Shown: piece by piece, positions 9,174-19,313 of the stretch
Layout: the number at the start of each line of letters is the position of its first letter
How positions within the stretch are numbered: position 1 is the stretch's first letter
DNA from: G963664115 sp965263045
GTDB lineage: Bacteria; Acidobacteriota; Terriglobia; 20CM-2-55-15
Length of the DNA: 64,000 nt
Direction of reading: 5' to 3'
Assembly (NCBI GenBank): GCA_965263045.1
Contig: CBDHGK010000041.1
Location: forward strand, 2,604,001 to 2,668,000
Notes under the pieces: generated by a model
Database searches by the model: none
What the model saw: the letters and a program-made list of their open reading frames with translations, nothing else
What the model was told of the DNA's origin: nothing
Program-made: the position numbers and the translations under genes

Positions 9174-10217
9174 ATGAAGAATATCGAATTGGGTCGGATC
9201 GCCGTGATTATTGGGTTCGTTCTCGTCGGAACGACTGGCGGATTCCAACTGGAAGCGCAAGGTCAAGCCGGAACAGCGTTGCCGACGCCTGAACCTGTGG
9301 CTCCTGCGGACACCGAGGAGCTCCGGGGCCAGTACGAGCAATGGAGGCAGGACTTCAAGACATGGGGCCGCTGGGGTAGCGGGGACAACAAAGGCGCGGC
9401 GAACCTCATCACCCCGGAGAAGGTGTTGAGCGCCACCAGCCTGGTCAGAAACGGCGTCGTCGTGTCGATGGCACCAGCGGTGCCGCAGGTCGCCGCGGCC
9501 GACGTCAACGAGAACGGCCTGTTCCGACGGACGACGCTCCGCATCACCGACGGTGGCACCGCCGATAACTACCAGGTTAGCTACCACGGGCTCACGGTGG
9601 CGCACATGGACAGTTGGTGCCACTTCTTCGAGAACGGCCAGATGTACAACGGTATTCCGGTCGAGGGCAACCTGACTGCCGAAGACGGCTGCAAGCAAGG
9701 CAGCGTCATGAATTGGAGAGACGGTATCGCCACGCGCGCCGTCCTCTACGACATCGCGCAGCTGAAAGGCGTCGAATGGGTCGATCCCAGCATACCGATC
9801 ACACGTGCGGATCTCGAAGCGTGGGAAGAGATATCAGGAGTGCGAGCAGGACCTGGGGATGTCGTGCTGCTCTACATCGGCCGCTGGAAACGCCGTGCCG
9901 CCGAGGGGGCATGGAGGGACCAGGTGGCCGGATACTATGCCGACACGATTCCGTGGATGCACGAACGGATGCCGGCCTTTATCGGCCATGACTTCAATAT
10001 CGACTGGAATCCCAGACCCGGCTGGGAGGGAATGCGCAATCCCGTTCATATCGCCGTACTCAACTGGATGGGCATCGGTATCGTGGAGTGTCTGGATCTG
10101 GAACAGGCCGTCACCATGGCGAGGGCGCTCAACCGTTACGAATTCCTGATGACGTTCGCGCCACTGCCGGTTGAAGGCGGCACCGGTTCCCCACTCAACC
10201 CGCTGGCGATCTTCTAA
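9174..10217 (+). CDS. Exported cyclase-family (kynurenine-formamidase-like) hydrolase
   Basis: A 347-residue protein with an N-terminal signal segment and a PF04199-type cyclase domain. The metal site is readable as YHGLTVAHMDSWCHFF (family form: HxGTHxDxPxH), and the C-terminal half contains GPGDVVLLYIGRW and PAFIGHDFNIDWNP. Family members are metal-dependent hydrolases acting on amide or ester bonds, such as N-formylkynurenine. The substrate here is not predictable, and there is no tryptophan pathway context. GAGAAGCAGA upstream of ATG 9174 is a weak ribosome site. It stands alone between a MITE and a converging propeller gene. Confidence 0.8.
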   Translation: MKNIELGRIAVIIGFVLVGTTGGFQLEAQGQAGTALPTPEPVAPADTEELRGQYEQWRQDFKTWGRWGSGDNKGAANLITPEKVLSATSLVRNGVVVSMAPAVPQVAAADVNENGLFRRTTLRITDGGTADNYQVSYHGLTVAHMDSWCHFFENGQMYNGIPVEGNLTAEDGCKQGSVMNWRDGIATRAVLYDIAQLKGVEWVDPSIPITRADLEAWEEISGVRAGPGDVVLLYIGRWKRRAAEGAWRDQVAGYYADTIPWMHERMPAFIGHDFNIDWNPRPGWEGMRNPVHIAVLNWMGIGIVECLDLEQAVTMARALNRYEFLMTFAPLPVEGGTGSPLNPLAIF

Positions 10218-10390
10218 GAAAAGCTGGAAGCGGGGATCGGCAGTTCAAGCAGTGCCAGACGACGATGGCCGCTGTGAGAATGGGACAGCCGGTACGCTAC
10301 GTAAACCTGGCGCGCTGCGACGGAGCTGGGCGCGGCTAATAAATACGACACCCGTGGCCCGCCCTGCGGCCACGAGGGTGGGCACCCTTG

Positions 10391-11539
10391 CTATTCCCCA
10401 ACGCGGTCGAACTTCTGCAGGCGCTGCCCGACGTTGACCTCGGTCGTGTACAAATTCCCCCGCGAATCGATCGCCAGGTTGTGCAGTCTGTAGAACTGCC
10501 CGGCGTTCTTGCCCAGCCGCCCAACGGAGTGGACCACTTCGAGTGAGGCGCGATCCAGGATCCACACGACGTTGTTGGTGCCATCCGGCACGAACAACCA
10601 CCGCTCGACCGGATCTCGTGACAGGACCACGCCGGAGACTGATCCGCTGCCCAGGGTTTCGGGTCTGATAAAGGCCTCCCGCACGAACGCTCCATCCTTC
10701 TGAAACACCTGTATGCGGTTGTTCGTCCGGTCCGCGACGTACACGCGTCCATCGTTAGCAATCGCGACACCGTGGACGGGGCTCCGGAAATGGCGGCTGG
10801 GTTCCGCCCCCGGATCGTACGCAGCAAGCTCTACGTCATCGGGGCGTTCACCGTACGCTCCCCAGTGCCGCCTGTACTCGCCCGTCTCCAAGTCGTATAC
10901 GACGACGCGGCGGTTGCCGTACCCGTCCGCGATATAGATTTCCTGCGCGGCCTCGTCGACTCCAAAGTCCGCAGGACGTCCCAGGTTTTCGGTGTCATTG
11001 CTACCGCCAGTCTGCCCCAACCGCCCGATCTGGAGCAGGAACTCACCGTCTGCGGTGAATTTGAGCACATGGGCGTCGTCTGGACCGTTGCCCCCGATCC
11101 AGATGTTGCGCCCTCGATCGACGTAGATGCCGTGCTCGTTGTCCGGCCACTGGAATCCCTCGCCCGGCCCACCCCACGCACGCACCACGCTTCCGTCCGG
11201 ATCGAATTCAATGACCGCCGGCGCCGGGACACAACACATCCCTTCCTCACCGCGTTGCCGCGCGTCCAGTGTTCGCGGCCGATGCACGATCCAGACGTGG
11301 TCCTCGTCGTCGACCGACACCCCGGAAACCTGTCCCAGAATCCAGTCGTTCGGTAGATCGGCGGCCCAAAAGGGATCGACGCGGAAGCTGGGGATGTCCG
11401 ATGACGCGTCTCGTGTCTCGGCCGGGGTCGACGCGGCTGTCTCCGATTGCTGATCCACACCTGCACATCCAGGGGTCGCCAGTGCCAGTGCCACCAGCAC
11501 GCACCCTATATGCGAGCGATTGTTACAATTTGCCGACAT
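10391..11539 (-). CDS. NHL-repeat propeller lipoprotein
   Basis: A 382-residue beta-propeller predicted to be lipid-anchored: MSANCNNRSHIGCVLVALAL is followed by ATPGC, a lipobox. Blades include VSGVSVDDEDHVWIVHRPR, HGIYVDRGRNIWIGGNG, FGVDEAAQEIYIADGYGNRR, GVAIANDGRVYVADRTNNR and NLAIDSRGNLYTTEVNVG. ATG 11539 has GGAGG just upstream and is preferred over the GTG/ATG at 11554. It faces away from the amidohydrolase at 11948, with which it may share a control region. A role in binding or lyase chemistry outside the membrane is possible; no catalytic residues can be assigned. Confidence 0.82.
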   Translation of the reverse strand: MSANCNNRSHIGCVLVALALATPGCAGVDQQSETAASTPAETRDASSDIPSFRVDPFWAADLPNDWILGQVSGVSVDDEDHVWIVHRPRTLDARQRGEEGMCCVPAPAVIEFDPDGSVVRAWGGPGEGFQWPDNEHGIYVDRGRNIWIGGNGPDDAHVLKFTADGEFLLQIGRLGQTGGSNDTENLGRPADFGVDEAAQEIYIADGYGNRRVVVYDLETGEYRRHWGAYGERPDDVELAAYDPGAEPSRHFRSPVHGVAIANDGRVYVADRTNNRIQVFQKDGAFVREAFIRPETLGSGSVSGVVLSRDPVERWLFVPDGTNNVVWILDRASLEVVHSVGRLGKNAGQFYRLHNLAIDSRGNLYTTEVNVGQRLQKFDRVGE

Positions 11540-11947
11540 GGCACCTCCTCTCATGTTGGATATCGGGGGTCTGATGGCTTCTGAATTCAGGACTTGTTGC
11601 GCAGCGGATCTTCGGTTTGAGCAGGGGCCAACGACTGTGCATCGTCAAAGTACTTCGAACAGAAACACTATTCGTTCACGAACGGAAGTTGAGAAAATCT
11701 GACAAAAGAATACTAAGGCCCGGAGTTAGGCGCCATTTAATTCTCGATTCCCTGTTCACCCCGAATCCGCCAGGTGAAAATTCACCAAGCCCTGTCAGAA
11801 TTCAGTCAGGGAGCGTGTGGAAACTGTTCAGATGATTCCGCAAGCGGGCACAATGCCCGGCGATGTCGGCACGTTACTGCGACATTGCTCCTCATTCCCC
11901 CTATAATGTCCCGAATACCAGCACTGTAGTGAACGCAAGGAGGGAAC
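11540..11947. promoter_or_regulatory. Divergent control region
   Basis: A 408-bp AT-richer gap between two divergent genes. It should hold both promoters. Possible operator-like palindromes are TTCGTTCACGAA near 11670 and CCCTG...CAGGG near 11790-11812. I cannot assign a regulator. Confidence 0.35.
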
Positions 11948-13315
11948 ATGGGTTTCAGAATACTTTTGGTTGGTCTGCTCTTCGTCACCACGGCGTGCTC
12001 CACCCAACCGACAAACCAGACAGCCGGGCCGGTGACCGTATTCGAAGGGGCGCGCCTGATCGTGGGCGACGGCAGCCCAGCCATCGAAAACTCGGCGTTG
12101 TGGGTCGAAGGGGACCGGTTCGTCCAGGTCGGGCAGATGGGAGACTTCCAGGTGCCGGCCGATGCAGTGAGGGTCGACGTGACGGGAAAGACAATAATGC
12201 CGACGTTGGTCGACGCGCACTCCCACATCGGGTACATGAAGAATCTGACGAGCGGGCCGGAGAATTACACGCGAGAACATATTCTGGACCACATGTATCG
12301 ATTCGCCTATCACGGGGTGAGTGCGAGCCAGGCGATGGGATCCGACTTCGGAGCGATGCCGTTCGAATTGAGGGACGCAATCCTGGCGGGTGAGTACCCT
12401 GACGCCGCCCGTTTCCTCACTGCAGGCCGCGGGCTGTCACCGCTTGGCGAACTCAGCCCGAACAACATGCGGCATGCGGCGTACGTGGTCACGACTGAAG
12501 AGGGTGCGCGGGCCAACGTTCGTGAGCTGGCCTCGCAAGGTGTGGCCGTGGTCAAGACGTGGGTGGACTCCCGTGGCGGCAATGTCGAACCGCTGGCACC
12601 GAACCTGTACGGGGCCATCATCGACGAAGCCCACCAGAACGGCATCCGCGTCGCTGCACATGCCACGGGCCTGGAGGAAGCCAAGGCCCTCCTGAGGACT
12701 GGCCTCGATGTCTTCGCGCACATGATCACCGAGATCGATGACGAGTTGTTGGAGCTGTTCAGGGAGCGACCTGAAACGAGCGTCCTGCTCGCGCAGGTCG
12801 GGCGTCGGACGATCTATGCGCCGTATCTCGATCCGCCCGAACCACTGTTGCTTGAGACGGTGACACCCGAACAAATCAACCGGCTGCGGGAAAGGATTGC
12901 GGGCACCGCGCCGGAGGCGCTGGAGCGGGCGCGACAATCTTGGGACTATACAGCCGCCAATATCATGAAGCTCCATGAGGCCGGGGTCCGAATCGGCATC
13001 GGGAGCGATGGAGGCGGCCAGGGCGGAGATCGATTTATCGGCTTCACCGCCCACACCGAGCTGGAGAACATGGTGGCGGCGGGAATGACGCCAGCGGAAG
13101 CGATTGTGGCCGGGACGAAGAACGGGGCCGAGATCCTCGGCTTTGAAAATGACCTGGGCTCTGTCAGCGTCGGCAAGAGCGCCGATTTCATCGTGCTCAA
13201 CGAAAACCCGCTCGAGGAGATCACCAACTCACGCGCGATTGACCGCGTGTACCTCAGAGGCCACCAGGTTGATCGGGCAAGGCTTCAAACGATGTTCGCC
13301 GCAACTGGGAATTGA
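11948..13315 (+). CDS. Amidohydrolase-superfamily lipoprotein
   Basis: A 455-residue metal-dependent hydrolase anchored as a lipoprotein (MGFRILLVGLLFVTTAC, Cys17). The TIM-barrel entry motif DAHSH is at about residues 89-93, with later metal-site signatures VAAHATGLEEA and IGIGSDGGG. The C-terminal composite beta domain is seen in GSVSVGKSADFIVLNENP. Such enzymes hydrolyse amides, lactones or imidazolone rings (imidazolonepropionase and prolidase-like group); the substrate is not predictable. AGGAGG lies 5 bases before ATG 11948. It is distantly related to the tandem amidohydrolases at 27553-30073, but is not a close copy. Confidence 0.85.
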   Translation: MGFRILLVGLLFVTTACSTQPTNQTAGPVTVFEGARLIVGDGSPAIENSALWVEGDRFVQVGQMGDFQVPADAVRVDVTGKTIMPTLVDAHSHIGYMKNLTSGPENYTREHILDHMYRFAYHGVSASQAMGSDFGAMPFELRDAILAGEYPDAARFLTAGRGLSPLGELSPNNMRHAAYVVTTEEGARANVRELASQGVAVVKTWVDSRGGNVEPLAPNLYGAIIDEAHQNGIRVAAHATGLEEAKALLRTGLDVFAHMITEIDDELLELFRERPETSVLLAQVGRRTIYAPYLDPPEPLLLETVTPEQINRLRERIAGTAPEALERARQSWDYTAANIMKLHEAGVRIGIGSDGGGQGGDRFIGFTAHTELENMVAAGMTPAEAIVAGTKNGAEILGFENDLGSVSVGKSADFIVLNENPLEEITNSRAIDRVYLRGHQVDRARLQTMFAATGN

Positions 13316-13720
13316 TGCGTCGGCTCGTTACAGCTGTTCGTATAAAGTTCCCGGTATCTGGATGCTTGAATCGGGGAGGGGCATGGCGCCCGGTACCGGG
13401 AGACGATCGGACGTTCGCACGCGAACGCTGGTAGCAACAATCAGTCACACCGACGGTGATCACCGCGCTTGCGATGCTCAATGGTGTCGCTCAAGGGTAT
13501 GATCGCAGCCGTTCAGTGACGGTGTTCGACTGGTCCATCGATATCGTTCGCCGACGTTCAGCTATTGAATTCCGGTTCCGGCATCGGCTGATTCGTTCGT
13601 CAAATCGCCCGATATCCGCCACACGCCGCCCGGGGGGGGGCGTATCGCCTTCTTCGTGCCACGGAAGGCTATTTGACCGTTCGGTCTCCCCCGCAGACGA
13701 GTCGTGAATATCTCCAATCC
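13316..13720. other. Intergenic, nothing recognised
   Basis: A 405-bp gap between converging genes. It contains a run of ten G (near 13632-13641) and no convincing frame, repeat or RNA. Confidence 0.4.
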
Positions 13721-14173
13721 CTATTCCGGCGCTACGACGTTGAACTTCTTATCGTAGATTCGGACACGGTCCGTCTGGGTGACCGTCATGGTCAGACCGT
13801 CCTCGGAAACCTGCTCCCGGTCGACAGAGATTCTTCCGTTTCGATTGTGGGTTCGCTCAATCGTACGCGGATCAATCAGTTCGTAGGAAATCTCCCGGAC
13901 ATCGCCCCCCGTGGTCAGGTAAGGCCGCCCATCGAAGCCGACCGGATGGATCTCGGTGCTCGATGACTCGTTGTTCTGGCGGATCTGGGCACGGGTGCTG
14001 ATGAAACCCCCTCCGGGCGCCGGCACGTTGATCATCATCTGGCTCTGCTGGAAATAGTTCGTAGTCTTTTCGAGGTTGATTTCCCAGATTCCCAGGAACG
14101 CTTCACTTTGTGCCATCAGAGTGGGGCAACACGCCAGCGTTACAATCACAACTCCCAAAGTTTTCCAGAACAC
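13721..14173 (-). CDS. Small exported protein of unknown function
   Basis: A 150-residue protein with a signal peptide (FWKTLGVVIVTLACCPTLMAQ) and a mature part starting FLGIWEINLEKT. That opening is seen in a group of small secreted Acidobacteriota and Proteobacteria proteins that begin with a GTWKLNxxKS-like strand, probably lipocalin-like beta structures. It ends RVRIYDKKFNVVAPE. GTG 14173 is the likely start because AAGGAGG lies a few bases upstream. Function unknown; stand-alone gene. Confidence 0.65.
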   Translation of the reverse strand: MFWKTLGVVIVTLACCPTLMAQSEAFLGIWEINLEKTTNYFQQSQMMINVPAPGGGFISTRAQIRQNNESSSTEIHPVGFDGRPYLTTGGDVREISYELIDPRTIERTHNRNGRISVDREQVSEDGLTMTVTQTDRVRIYDKKFNVVAPE

Positions 14174-14380
14174 TTCACCCTCCTTTCTCCGGGCGCCATC
14201 TTCCCCGGGGGCACACCGCCCACGTCTTTTGAATTCACTATTCAGGATGTCTATCCGGAAAGTATAGGCGAAATCAGAGGCCTCAGCGCGGTGATGATGG
14301 GGAAAATACGTCCCGATTCAAGGGTTCCAGTCTCGATCGACAAACTGGTGAGTGTCACGTCAAGGTGAAGGCAGCGCTAA

Positions 14381-14555
14381 CCTGCATTTCTCACGAGTTG
14401 TCTGCTCCAGCGCCGGATCCATCCGCCAGTGCCGCGTTGCGCTTGGTCGGGCTCCTCAACGTACTGTAAAGTACGCCTCCGTCGCCCGCCCCGCGCGCGC
14501 CTTGCCCTGACGGCGCCTCCGACGCTTCGCGACGAAAACCCGTGACAAATCCAGG
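14381..14555. mobile_element. MITE-like element, family C
   Basis: A 175-bp non-coding element with inverted ends CCTGCATTTCTCACGAGTT / (complement of right end) CCTGGATTTGTCACGGGTT. It is flanked by CTAA at 14377-14380 and 14556-14559. The interior (CTTGCCCTGACGGCGCCT, CTTCGCGACGAAAA) recurs in the truncated copy at 19314-19411. Confidence 0.72.
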
Positions 14556-14873
14556 CTAACCCCACGGCCACCTGCCTTTGAATGCGTTCCACAAAACGAG
14601 GGCGATGATGGATGACAGTAATGGATGGCTACGAATCAGTGCCAGTAGGTCAAGGTTCACGTCGGGCTCCTTCAGTCTGAAAAAATCGACGTGTCCTTCC
14701 GTCTGTCTACCAGCATCGTGTCGGGCCATTTGGCTGTCAAATTTATATTCATAGAAATCTCACCCTATTGGAGCAGGCGGACCTCAGCGACCTCTTTTCT
14801 GTCCAACTGGTTAAGACGGCTGTGGGTGGGACGGGCCAATTCACCCACCGACGGATTGCATCGCCTGGCCTAG

Positions 14874-15143
14874 CAGCCCGTGGCAGAAGTCTCGAGGACC
14901 GCACGCAGGGGTCTTCGGGTTGCAGGCGCGAAGTGAGGAGCGGAACGATGTCTTTTCATCGTGACCGACGAGGGACAAAGCCTGCGGCCCGACCCCCCCC
15001 TGCGCCCAAAGGGTTACGGCGAAACGGGGCCGTCTTCGTTGTCGCCGACTCCTCGCAATGAATGAGCATTGCAGCGTCGTCGCCTCCTAGAATCCGGCCC
15101 CGTTTGGCCGTAATGCGGCCCTTGAGACTTCTGCCACGGGCTG
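14874..15143. mobile_element. MITE-like element, family A, copy 2
   Basis: A 270-bp copy with perfect CTAG on both sides (14870-14873, 15144-15147) and ends CAGCCCGTGGCAGAAGTCTC / GACTTCTGCCACGGGCTG. It is shorter than copies 1 and 3 through loss of interior sequence, but keeps the GGCGAAACGGGGCCGTCTTC core and the GCAATG/CATTGC hairpin. Confidence 0.78.
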
Positions 15144-15640
15144 CTAGCAGGCCATGCCCTCCGGCGCGGGCTGGGACGGGTTGACCTGAACTTGAAGGGT
15201 CAGGCCCGACTGTCGGCAGACTGATTTTGTTTGACAAAGCACCATGCGATTCAGATAAGGAATGCGTCTGCTTTGCAGACTGTTTCTCCTGAAGAAAGGC
15301 GGGCTTCGGCTGAGTCCGCTTTTCTTGTGATCAGCATGTTCCGTTTCGTTGACAAAGCACCATCCACGATCAATAACGATCGAAACACGAGAGGTGAACC
15401 ATGAAGGATTTTTGTTCCTTCGGTTCGCGACGGGTTGAACGAACGTTTATAAGTGGCGGATTCCTCTTCTGCGTCGATTGCAGGCAACCCCTCTGCTGCG
15501 ATGTCGTTCTCATAAATCCGGGCGTCGAACCGCATCCAGCCGAGTTGTGCGAAAGAGGGCGTTTCGCATGCCGGACACACCAGAAGAGTGCTGAGAGTGC
15601 GGCCAATTTCCATACCGTCTCTGACCAGGTCACTCCCTAG
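15144..15640. other. Spacer between two MITEs, no assigned gene
   Basis: Overlapping open frames on both strands (15401-15640 plus, 79 codons; 15251-15613 minus, 120 codons) match nothing I know. The plus one has a fair ribosome site (GAGAGGTGAACC) before ATG 15401, so a small gene cannot be excluded. A direct repeat GACAAAGCACCAT occurs at about 15233 and 15351, which suggests an old insertion or duplication. Confidence 0.35.
15299..15327 (+). terminator. Possible rho-independent terminator
   Basis: GCGGGC (15299-15304) pairs with GTCCGC (15314-15319), with one G-U pair, over a 9-base loop, followed by TTTTCTTG. Preceded by AAAG, so it may act in both directions. Confidence 0.45.
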
Positions 15641-16015
15641 TAACCCGTGACATCAGTGGCATGAGTCTCGAAGGCCGCGTTACGGCCAAACGGGGCCGGA
15701 TTCCAGGAGATCACACCGTGACGACACGACGTCACGACGACGCTGCAATGCTCATTCATTGCGAGGAGTCGGCGACAACGAAGACGGCCCCGTTTCGCCG
15801 TAACCCTGTGGGCGAAGGGGGGCCACCGACGTTTCAAACGGAGGCCGCAGGCGCCCCACAGGCTTTGTCCGGTATTAATTAAGGCGGGTCACGATGAAAA
15901 ACCAGCGCCCGCGGCCTCGGTTTCAAACCTCGGTGCCCGCTCCTCACTTCGCGTCTGCAACCCGAAGACCCCTGCGCGCGGCCTTTGAGAATTATGCCAC
16001 TTATGCCACGGGCTG
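15641..16015. mobile_element. MITE-like element, family A, copy 3 (inverted)
   Basis: A 375-bp copy, the longest, inverted relative to copies 1 and 2. The left end is diverged (TAACCCGTGACATCAGTGGC); the right end ATGCCACGGGCTG is intact. CTAG lies at 15637-15640 and 16016-16019. The right CTAG is shared with the IS1380-type element that follows immediately. Confidence 0.75.
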
Positions 16016-16019
16016 CTAG

Positions 16020-17755
16020 CCCGCATAGATCACCAATCGACGCGTGATTGCGATTTTGCGTAAAAGAACCCTGGGTGGGCGCGAGATGGTGTGGGGGGAG
16101 CGTCTCAGGGTGAATTGACGAGTTTTTGGCGATGTGAGAAGCGGATTTTCGTGCTCAATAGAGCGTTGACGATCGCGATCAGACACACCTCGGCTCGGAC
16201 TGGGTAAGCGAATCGATTTCAGGGACGAAGCCGCAGCGTCGGTGTCAGCATCGCAGTGGCATTGTTTGTAGGTTGCGGACAACGGCGGCATAGACCTCGG
16301 CGTAAGGACAGGCTTCAGCCATCGACACCCAGACGTTTCGGACCGTGAACCGGATGCGGGCACCGATCTTGAGCAGCTTCAGCCGGATCGTGCCGCATTG
16401 AGCGCGCGCCAGTTCGGTGCCCTGGAGCCCGAGTCGACGCAGGGCCTGCATGATCATGTAGGCGGCCGAAGACAGATACAGTCGGAGTTGATTGGCGCGC
16501 ATGGTGGCCGCGCTGGTGCGGTCGGCAAACAGATCCAGTTGTTGCTCTTTGATCCGGTTCTCCATGTCGCCGCGCGCACAGTAGAGATCTTCATATAGCG
16601 CACGGGCCTCCCAACGTTGCGGTGTGAGGGAGGTGACGATGAATCGGGGATTGGCGCCCTTGGCCAGAACCTCGGCCTTGCCCACGACGCGCCGTTGCTG
16701 GCTCCAACTGTCTCGTGTGCGATAGCGGAAGTCCTTAAATATCCGTGCCGATTTACCGGTGGATTCAAACTCCGATTTCGCCTGAGCCATGGATTCAGCG
16801 ATGACCTCCTGGAGTCGCTCGTTCTTGGCCAATCCCACCACGTAATCCACCTGATGGGATTCACACCAGGTCAATAAATCATCTCTGCAAAAACCCGAGT
16901 CGCCACGGACGATGATCGACACATCCGGCCAGCTCTTCCGGATCTGTCCGATGATGCGGGTCAGCTCCTCAACCGATCCGGCCGCGCCATCGATGTTGGA
17001 GCGTCGCAATCGGGCGCACAGCAGATGCTCACCCGAGAAGATATACAACGGCAAATAACAGTAGTTGCCGTAATAGCCATGAAAGAATCGTCCCTCCTGT
17101 TGCCCGTGGATCGGATCGTCGGTGGCATCGAGGTCCAGAATGATTTCTTCAGGCGCCGATTCATAGGCTGCGATGAATGCATCGACCATCCAGCGGTCAA
17201 TCTGGTCGGCATCCATCGCAATTTTCTTGTATCGTTCCTCCGCCCCCACTTCGGCACCGGTCAACTCCAGCCGATTCAGCGTGCACTTGCCCGCCAGCGC
17301 CTTTCCCCGGTCGCTGGCTTGCCGCCGGTTGCCTCCCAGCGGATCGGCCTTATCGATGGCCACGGCGAGCATCGGATCGGTGCGTAGTTGGTCGTGATCG
17401 TTCAGGTCTTCATATCCCAGACACAGGCCATACACCCGTTGCCCAATCAATTCCTTCACCGTGTGCTCGATCAATCGCGGGTCCCGATGATCGGCGAAAC
17501 ATTCGGCAAGTCCCCCGACCAGTCCGGTTCGTTTTTCGACTTCCCTCAACAGCAGGACACCCGCGTCGGATGTGATCTTCCCTCCGTCGAATCGAGCCTT
17601 CACTTTTCGTTGATTAAGTCCGTGAAATTCGAACGTCGTTTGGTTACACTCTGTCGTCATGAGGGCCGCCTTTGTTTGGTTGCTAAAACGTCTTCGACAA
17701 ACGCTTTATGCCAAACAGGGCGGCCTTTTCTGGTCCATCTGGTGATTTATGCGGG
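16020..17755 (-). mobile_element. IS1380-family element, type B, copy 1
   Basis: A 1736-bp element with ends CCCGCATAGATCACC / (complement) CCCGCATAAATCACC and a 4-bp duplication CTAG (16016-16019, 17756-17759). It sits exactly between MITE-A copy 3 and an IS1182 element, each separated only by CTAG. A second copy is at 31196-32932. Confidence 0.93.
16245..17660 (-). CDS. IS1380-family transposase (type B, copy 1)
   Basis: A 471-residue DDE transposase. Family signatures: FDGGKITSDAGVLLLREVEK, DHRDPRLIEHTVKELIGQRV and LGYEDLNDHDQLRTDP. Candidate catalytic acids lie in ILDLDATDDPIHG, IIVRGDSGFCRDD and ARGDMENRIKEQ. It is only distantly related to the type A transposase at 447-1979. It differs from copy 2 by scattered substitutions (for example EVIAESMAQ versus KDIAEAMAQ), so the two copies are not a very recent duplication. 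Confidence 0.93.
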   Translation of the reverse strand: MTTECNQTTFEFHGLNQRKVKARFDGGKITSDAGVLLLREVEKRTGLVGGLAECFADHRDPRLIEHTVKELIGQRVYGLCLGYEDLNDHDQLRTDPMLAVAIDKADPLGGNRRQASDRGKALAGKCTLNRLELTGAEVGAEERYKKIAMDADQIDRWMVDAFIAAYESAPEEIILDLDATDDPIHGQQEGRFFHGYYGNYCYLPLYIFSGEHLLCARLRRSNIDGAAGSVEELTRIIGQIRKSWPDVSIIVRGDSGFCRDDLLTWCESHQVDYVVGLAKNERLQEVIAESMAQAKSEFESTGKSARIFKDFRYRTRDSWSQQRRVVGKAEVLAKGANPRFIVTSLTPQRWEARALYEDLYCARGDMENRIKEQQLDLFADRTSAATMRANQLRLYLSSAAYMIMQALRRLGLQGTELARAQCGTIRLKLLKIGARIRFTVRNVWVSMAEACPYAEVYAAVVRNLQTMPLRC

Positions 17756-17759
17756 CTAG

Positions 17760-19309
17760 GAGCCTGCGCCGTAGGATGATTTTCGACTCGGCGAATTACG
17801 CGAGATGGCGATCAATCGGTATCGGTGACCGGGGAATGGGCGTTTTGGACGACGAGGCGCCGATGGGTGCGCCACGGGTGCTTGAATCGAGCCTCGTTCG
17901 GCCTGATTTGCGGGCGGTATCCCTGTCATCAGGCTGCCTGAAGCCCCTGCATCCGCTTGACGTTCAACGCCAGACACACCAAGTTCCACTCGCCCTGGAC
18001 CTTGTTCAGGCCGCGCAGGCTGAATCGGCGGAAACCGAGCACCTCCTTGATCCACCCGTTGGGCGCCTCCGACAGCCATTTGCGTTGGGCGTACTGCACC
18101 CGTCCCGCCGAGGTCGCCAGCTTCTCGGCCATGCGGGCCTTCGCCGGATGCCTGGCCGCGTCCACCGCGACCGCGCGCCGGCCCTCCCGGCCCAAGGCCA
18201 CATAGCCGTCCACGCCGCGCGCCTCCAGCGCCTCAAGGTCGTCCTCGTTGCAGTAGCCCGCATCCGCCAGCACCGTCTCCGGCCGTTCCCCATGGGTGGC
18301 CTCCACCTCGTCCACCAGCGGGACCAGTCGACCCTGGTCGCTGGCGTTCGACGACACCTCGGTGGCGACGATCAACTGCTTCTCTCCCTCCACCGCCACC
18401 TGCGCGTTGTAGCACTGCTGAAAACCCTCCGATGAGGTCTTCATGATCCGGCTTTCGGGATCCGTGAAGTTGTCCTGCGCCTTCTCGGCCGGCTCGCCGT
18501 ATTCCCGCTTGTATGGCCGCCCGCCCTTCCGGTTGCGCTTCGAACCGGGCTCGCGTCCCTGCGCTTCGTCGGCCTCCCGTTGCCTGGCCTCCAATCGCGC
18601 CCTGGCCGCCCGAATCGCCGCCAGCCGATCCTCCCGGCGGCGTAACTCCTCGGGTAACTCATCGCCGCGATACGCCTCCCCGAAACGCGCGTCCTCCGCC
18701 GCGTCGGTCTCCCGCGCGCGCGACAGCAACGCTTCGATCTCGCCCTCCAGACGCCGCTCCTCCTCCAGCATCCGACCGTAACTCATCGCCTTGCGCTTGC
18801 TGGCGTTGGCTCGAACCTTCGTCCCGTCGATCGACAACTTGCCGAAGTTCGCAACGCCGGTCTCGCGCGCCAGACGCACCACCTCCACAAACAGCGTCTT
18901 GAAATCCGCTAAATGACGGCGGCGAAACTCGCAAATCGTCCGATGGCTCGGGAAATTCCCCGCCGCCAACACCCGAAATGCTACGTCCTCCTCCAGCTTC
19001 CGCGCCAGCCCTCGGGAGGAAAACACCCCCGTCGCGTACCCGTAGATCATCACCTTCACCATCATCCGCGGCTCATACGGCGACTTGCGACGACCGTCCC
19101 CCTCGTAAGGCGCGTAAAACGCCGTCAAGTCCAATCCGTCCACCAGATCGCTCACATGGTGCGCCAAGTGCCCCTCCGCCAACCAATCCCGCATATCCGG
19201 CGGCAGCAGCAACCCCTGATCCGGCTGGTACGGGCGAAACGTCGTCGGCATCGCAATCTCCTCCTAACTGCGACACAATTATCTCATTCACTTCCTACGG
19301 CGCAGGCTC
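17760..19309 (-). mobile_element. IS1182-family element
   Basis: A 1550-bp element with ends GAGCCTGCGCCGTAGG / CCTACGGCGCAGGCTC and CTAG at 17756-17759 and 19310-19313. Its left CTAG is also the right CTAG of IS1380-B. On the right it abuts a truncated MITE-C. Confidence 0.9.
17929..19251 (-). CDS. IS1182-family transposase
   Basis: A 440-residue transposase: N-terminal FRPYQPDQGLLLPPDMRDWL, then HHVSDLVDGLDLTAFYAPYE, the first DDE region KLSIDGTKVRANASK, a charged coiled insert (EEERRLEGEIEALLSRARET), GFQQCYNAQVAVEGE, the second DDE region VLADAGYCNEDDLEAL and the C-terminal W-rich block of the family. The length is normal and the frame is intact. The 228-codon plus-strand frame at 17749-18435 is antisense shadow. 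Confidence 0.92.
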   Translation of the reverse strand: MPTTFRPYQPDQGLLLPPDMRDWLAEGHLAHHVSDLVDGLDLTAFYAPYEGDGRRKSPYEPRMMVKVMIYGYATGVFSSRGLARKLEEDVAFRVLAAGNFPSHRTICEFRRRHLADFKTLFVEVVRLARETGVANFGKLSIDGTKVRANASKRKAMSYGRMLEEERRLEGEIEALLSRARETDAAEDARFGEAYRGDELPEELRRREDRLAAIRAARARLEARQREADEAQGREPGSKRNRKGGRPYKREYGEPAEKAQDNFTDPESRIMKTSSEGFQQCYNAQVAVEGEKQLIVATEVSSNASDQGRLVPLVDEVEATHGERPETVLADAGYCNEDDLEALEARGVDGYVALGREGRRAVAVDAARHPAKARMAEKLATSAGRVQYAQRKWLSEAPNGWIKEVLGFRRFSLRGLNKVQGEWNLVCLALNVKRMQGLQAA

Positions 19310-19313
19310 CTAG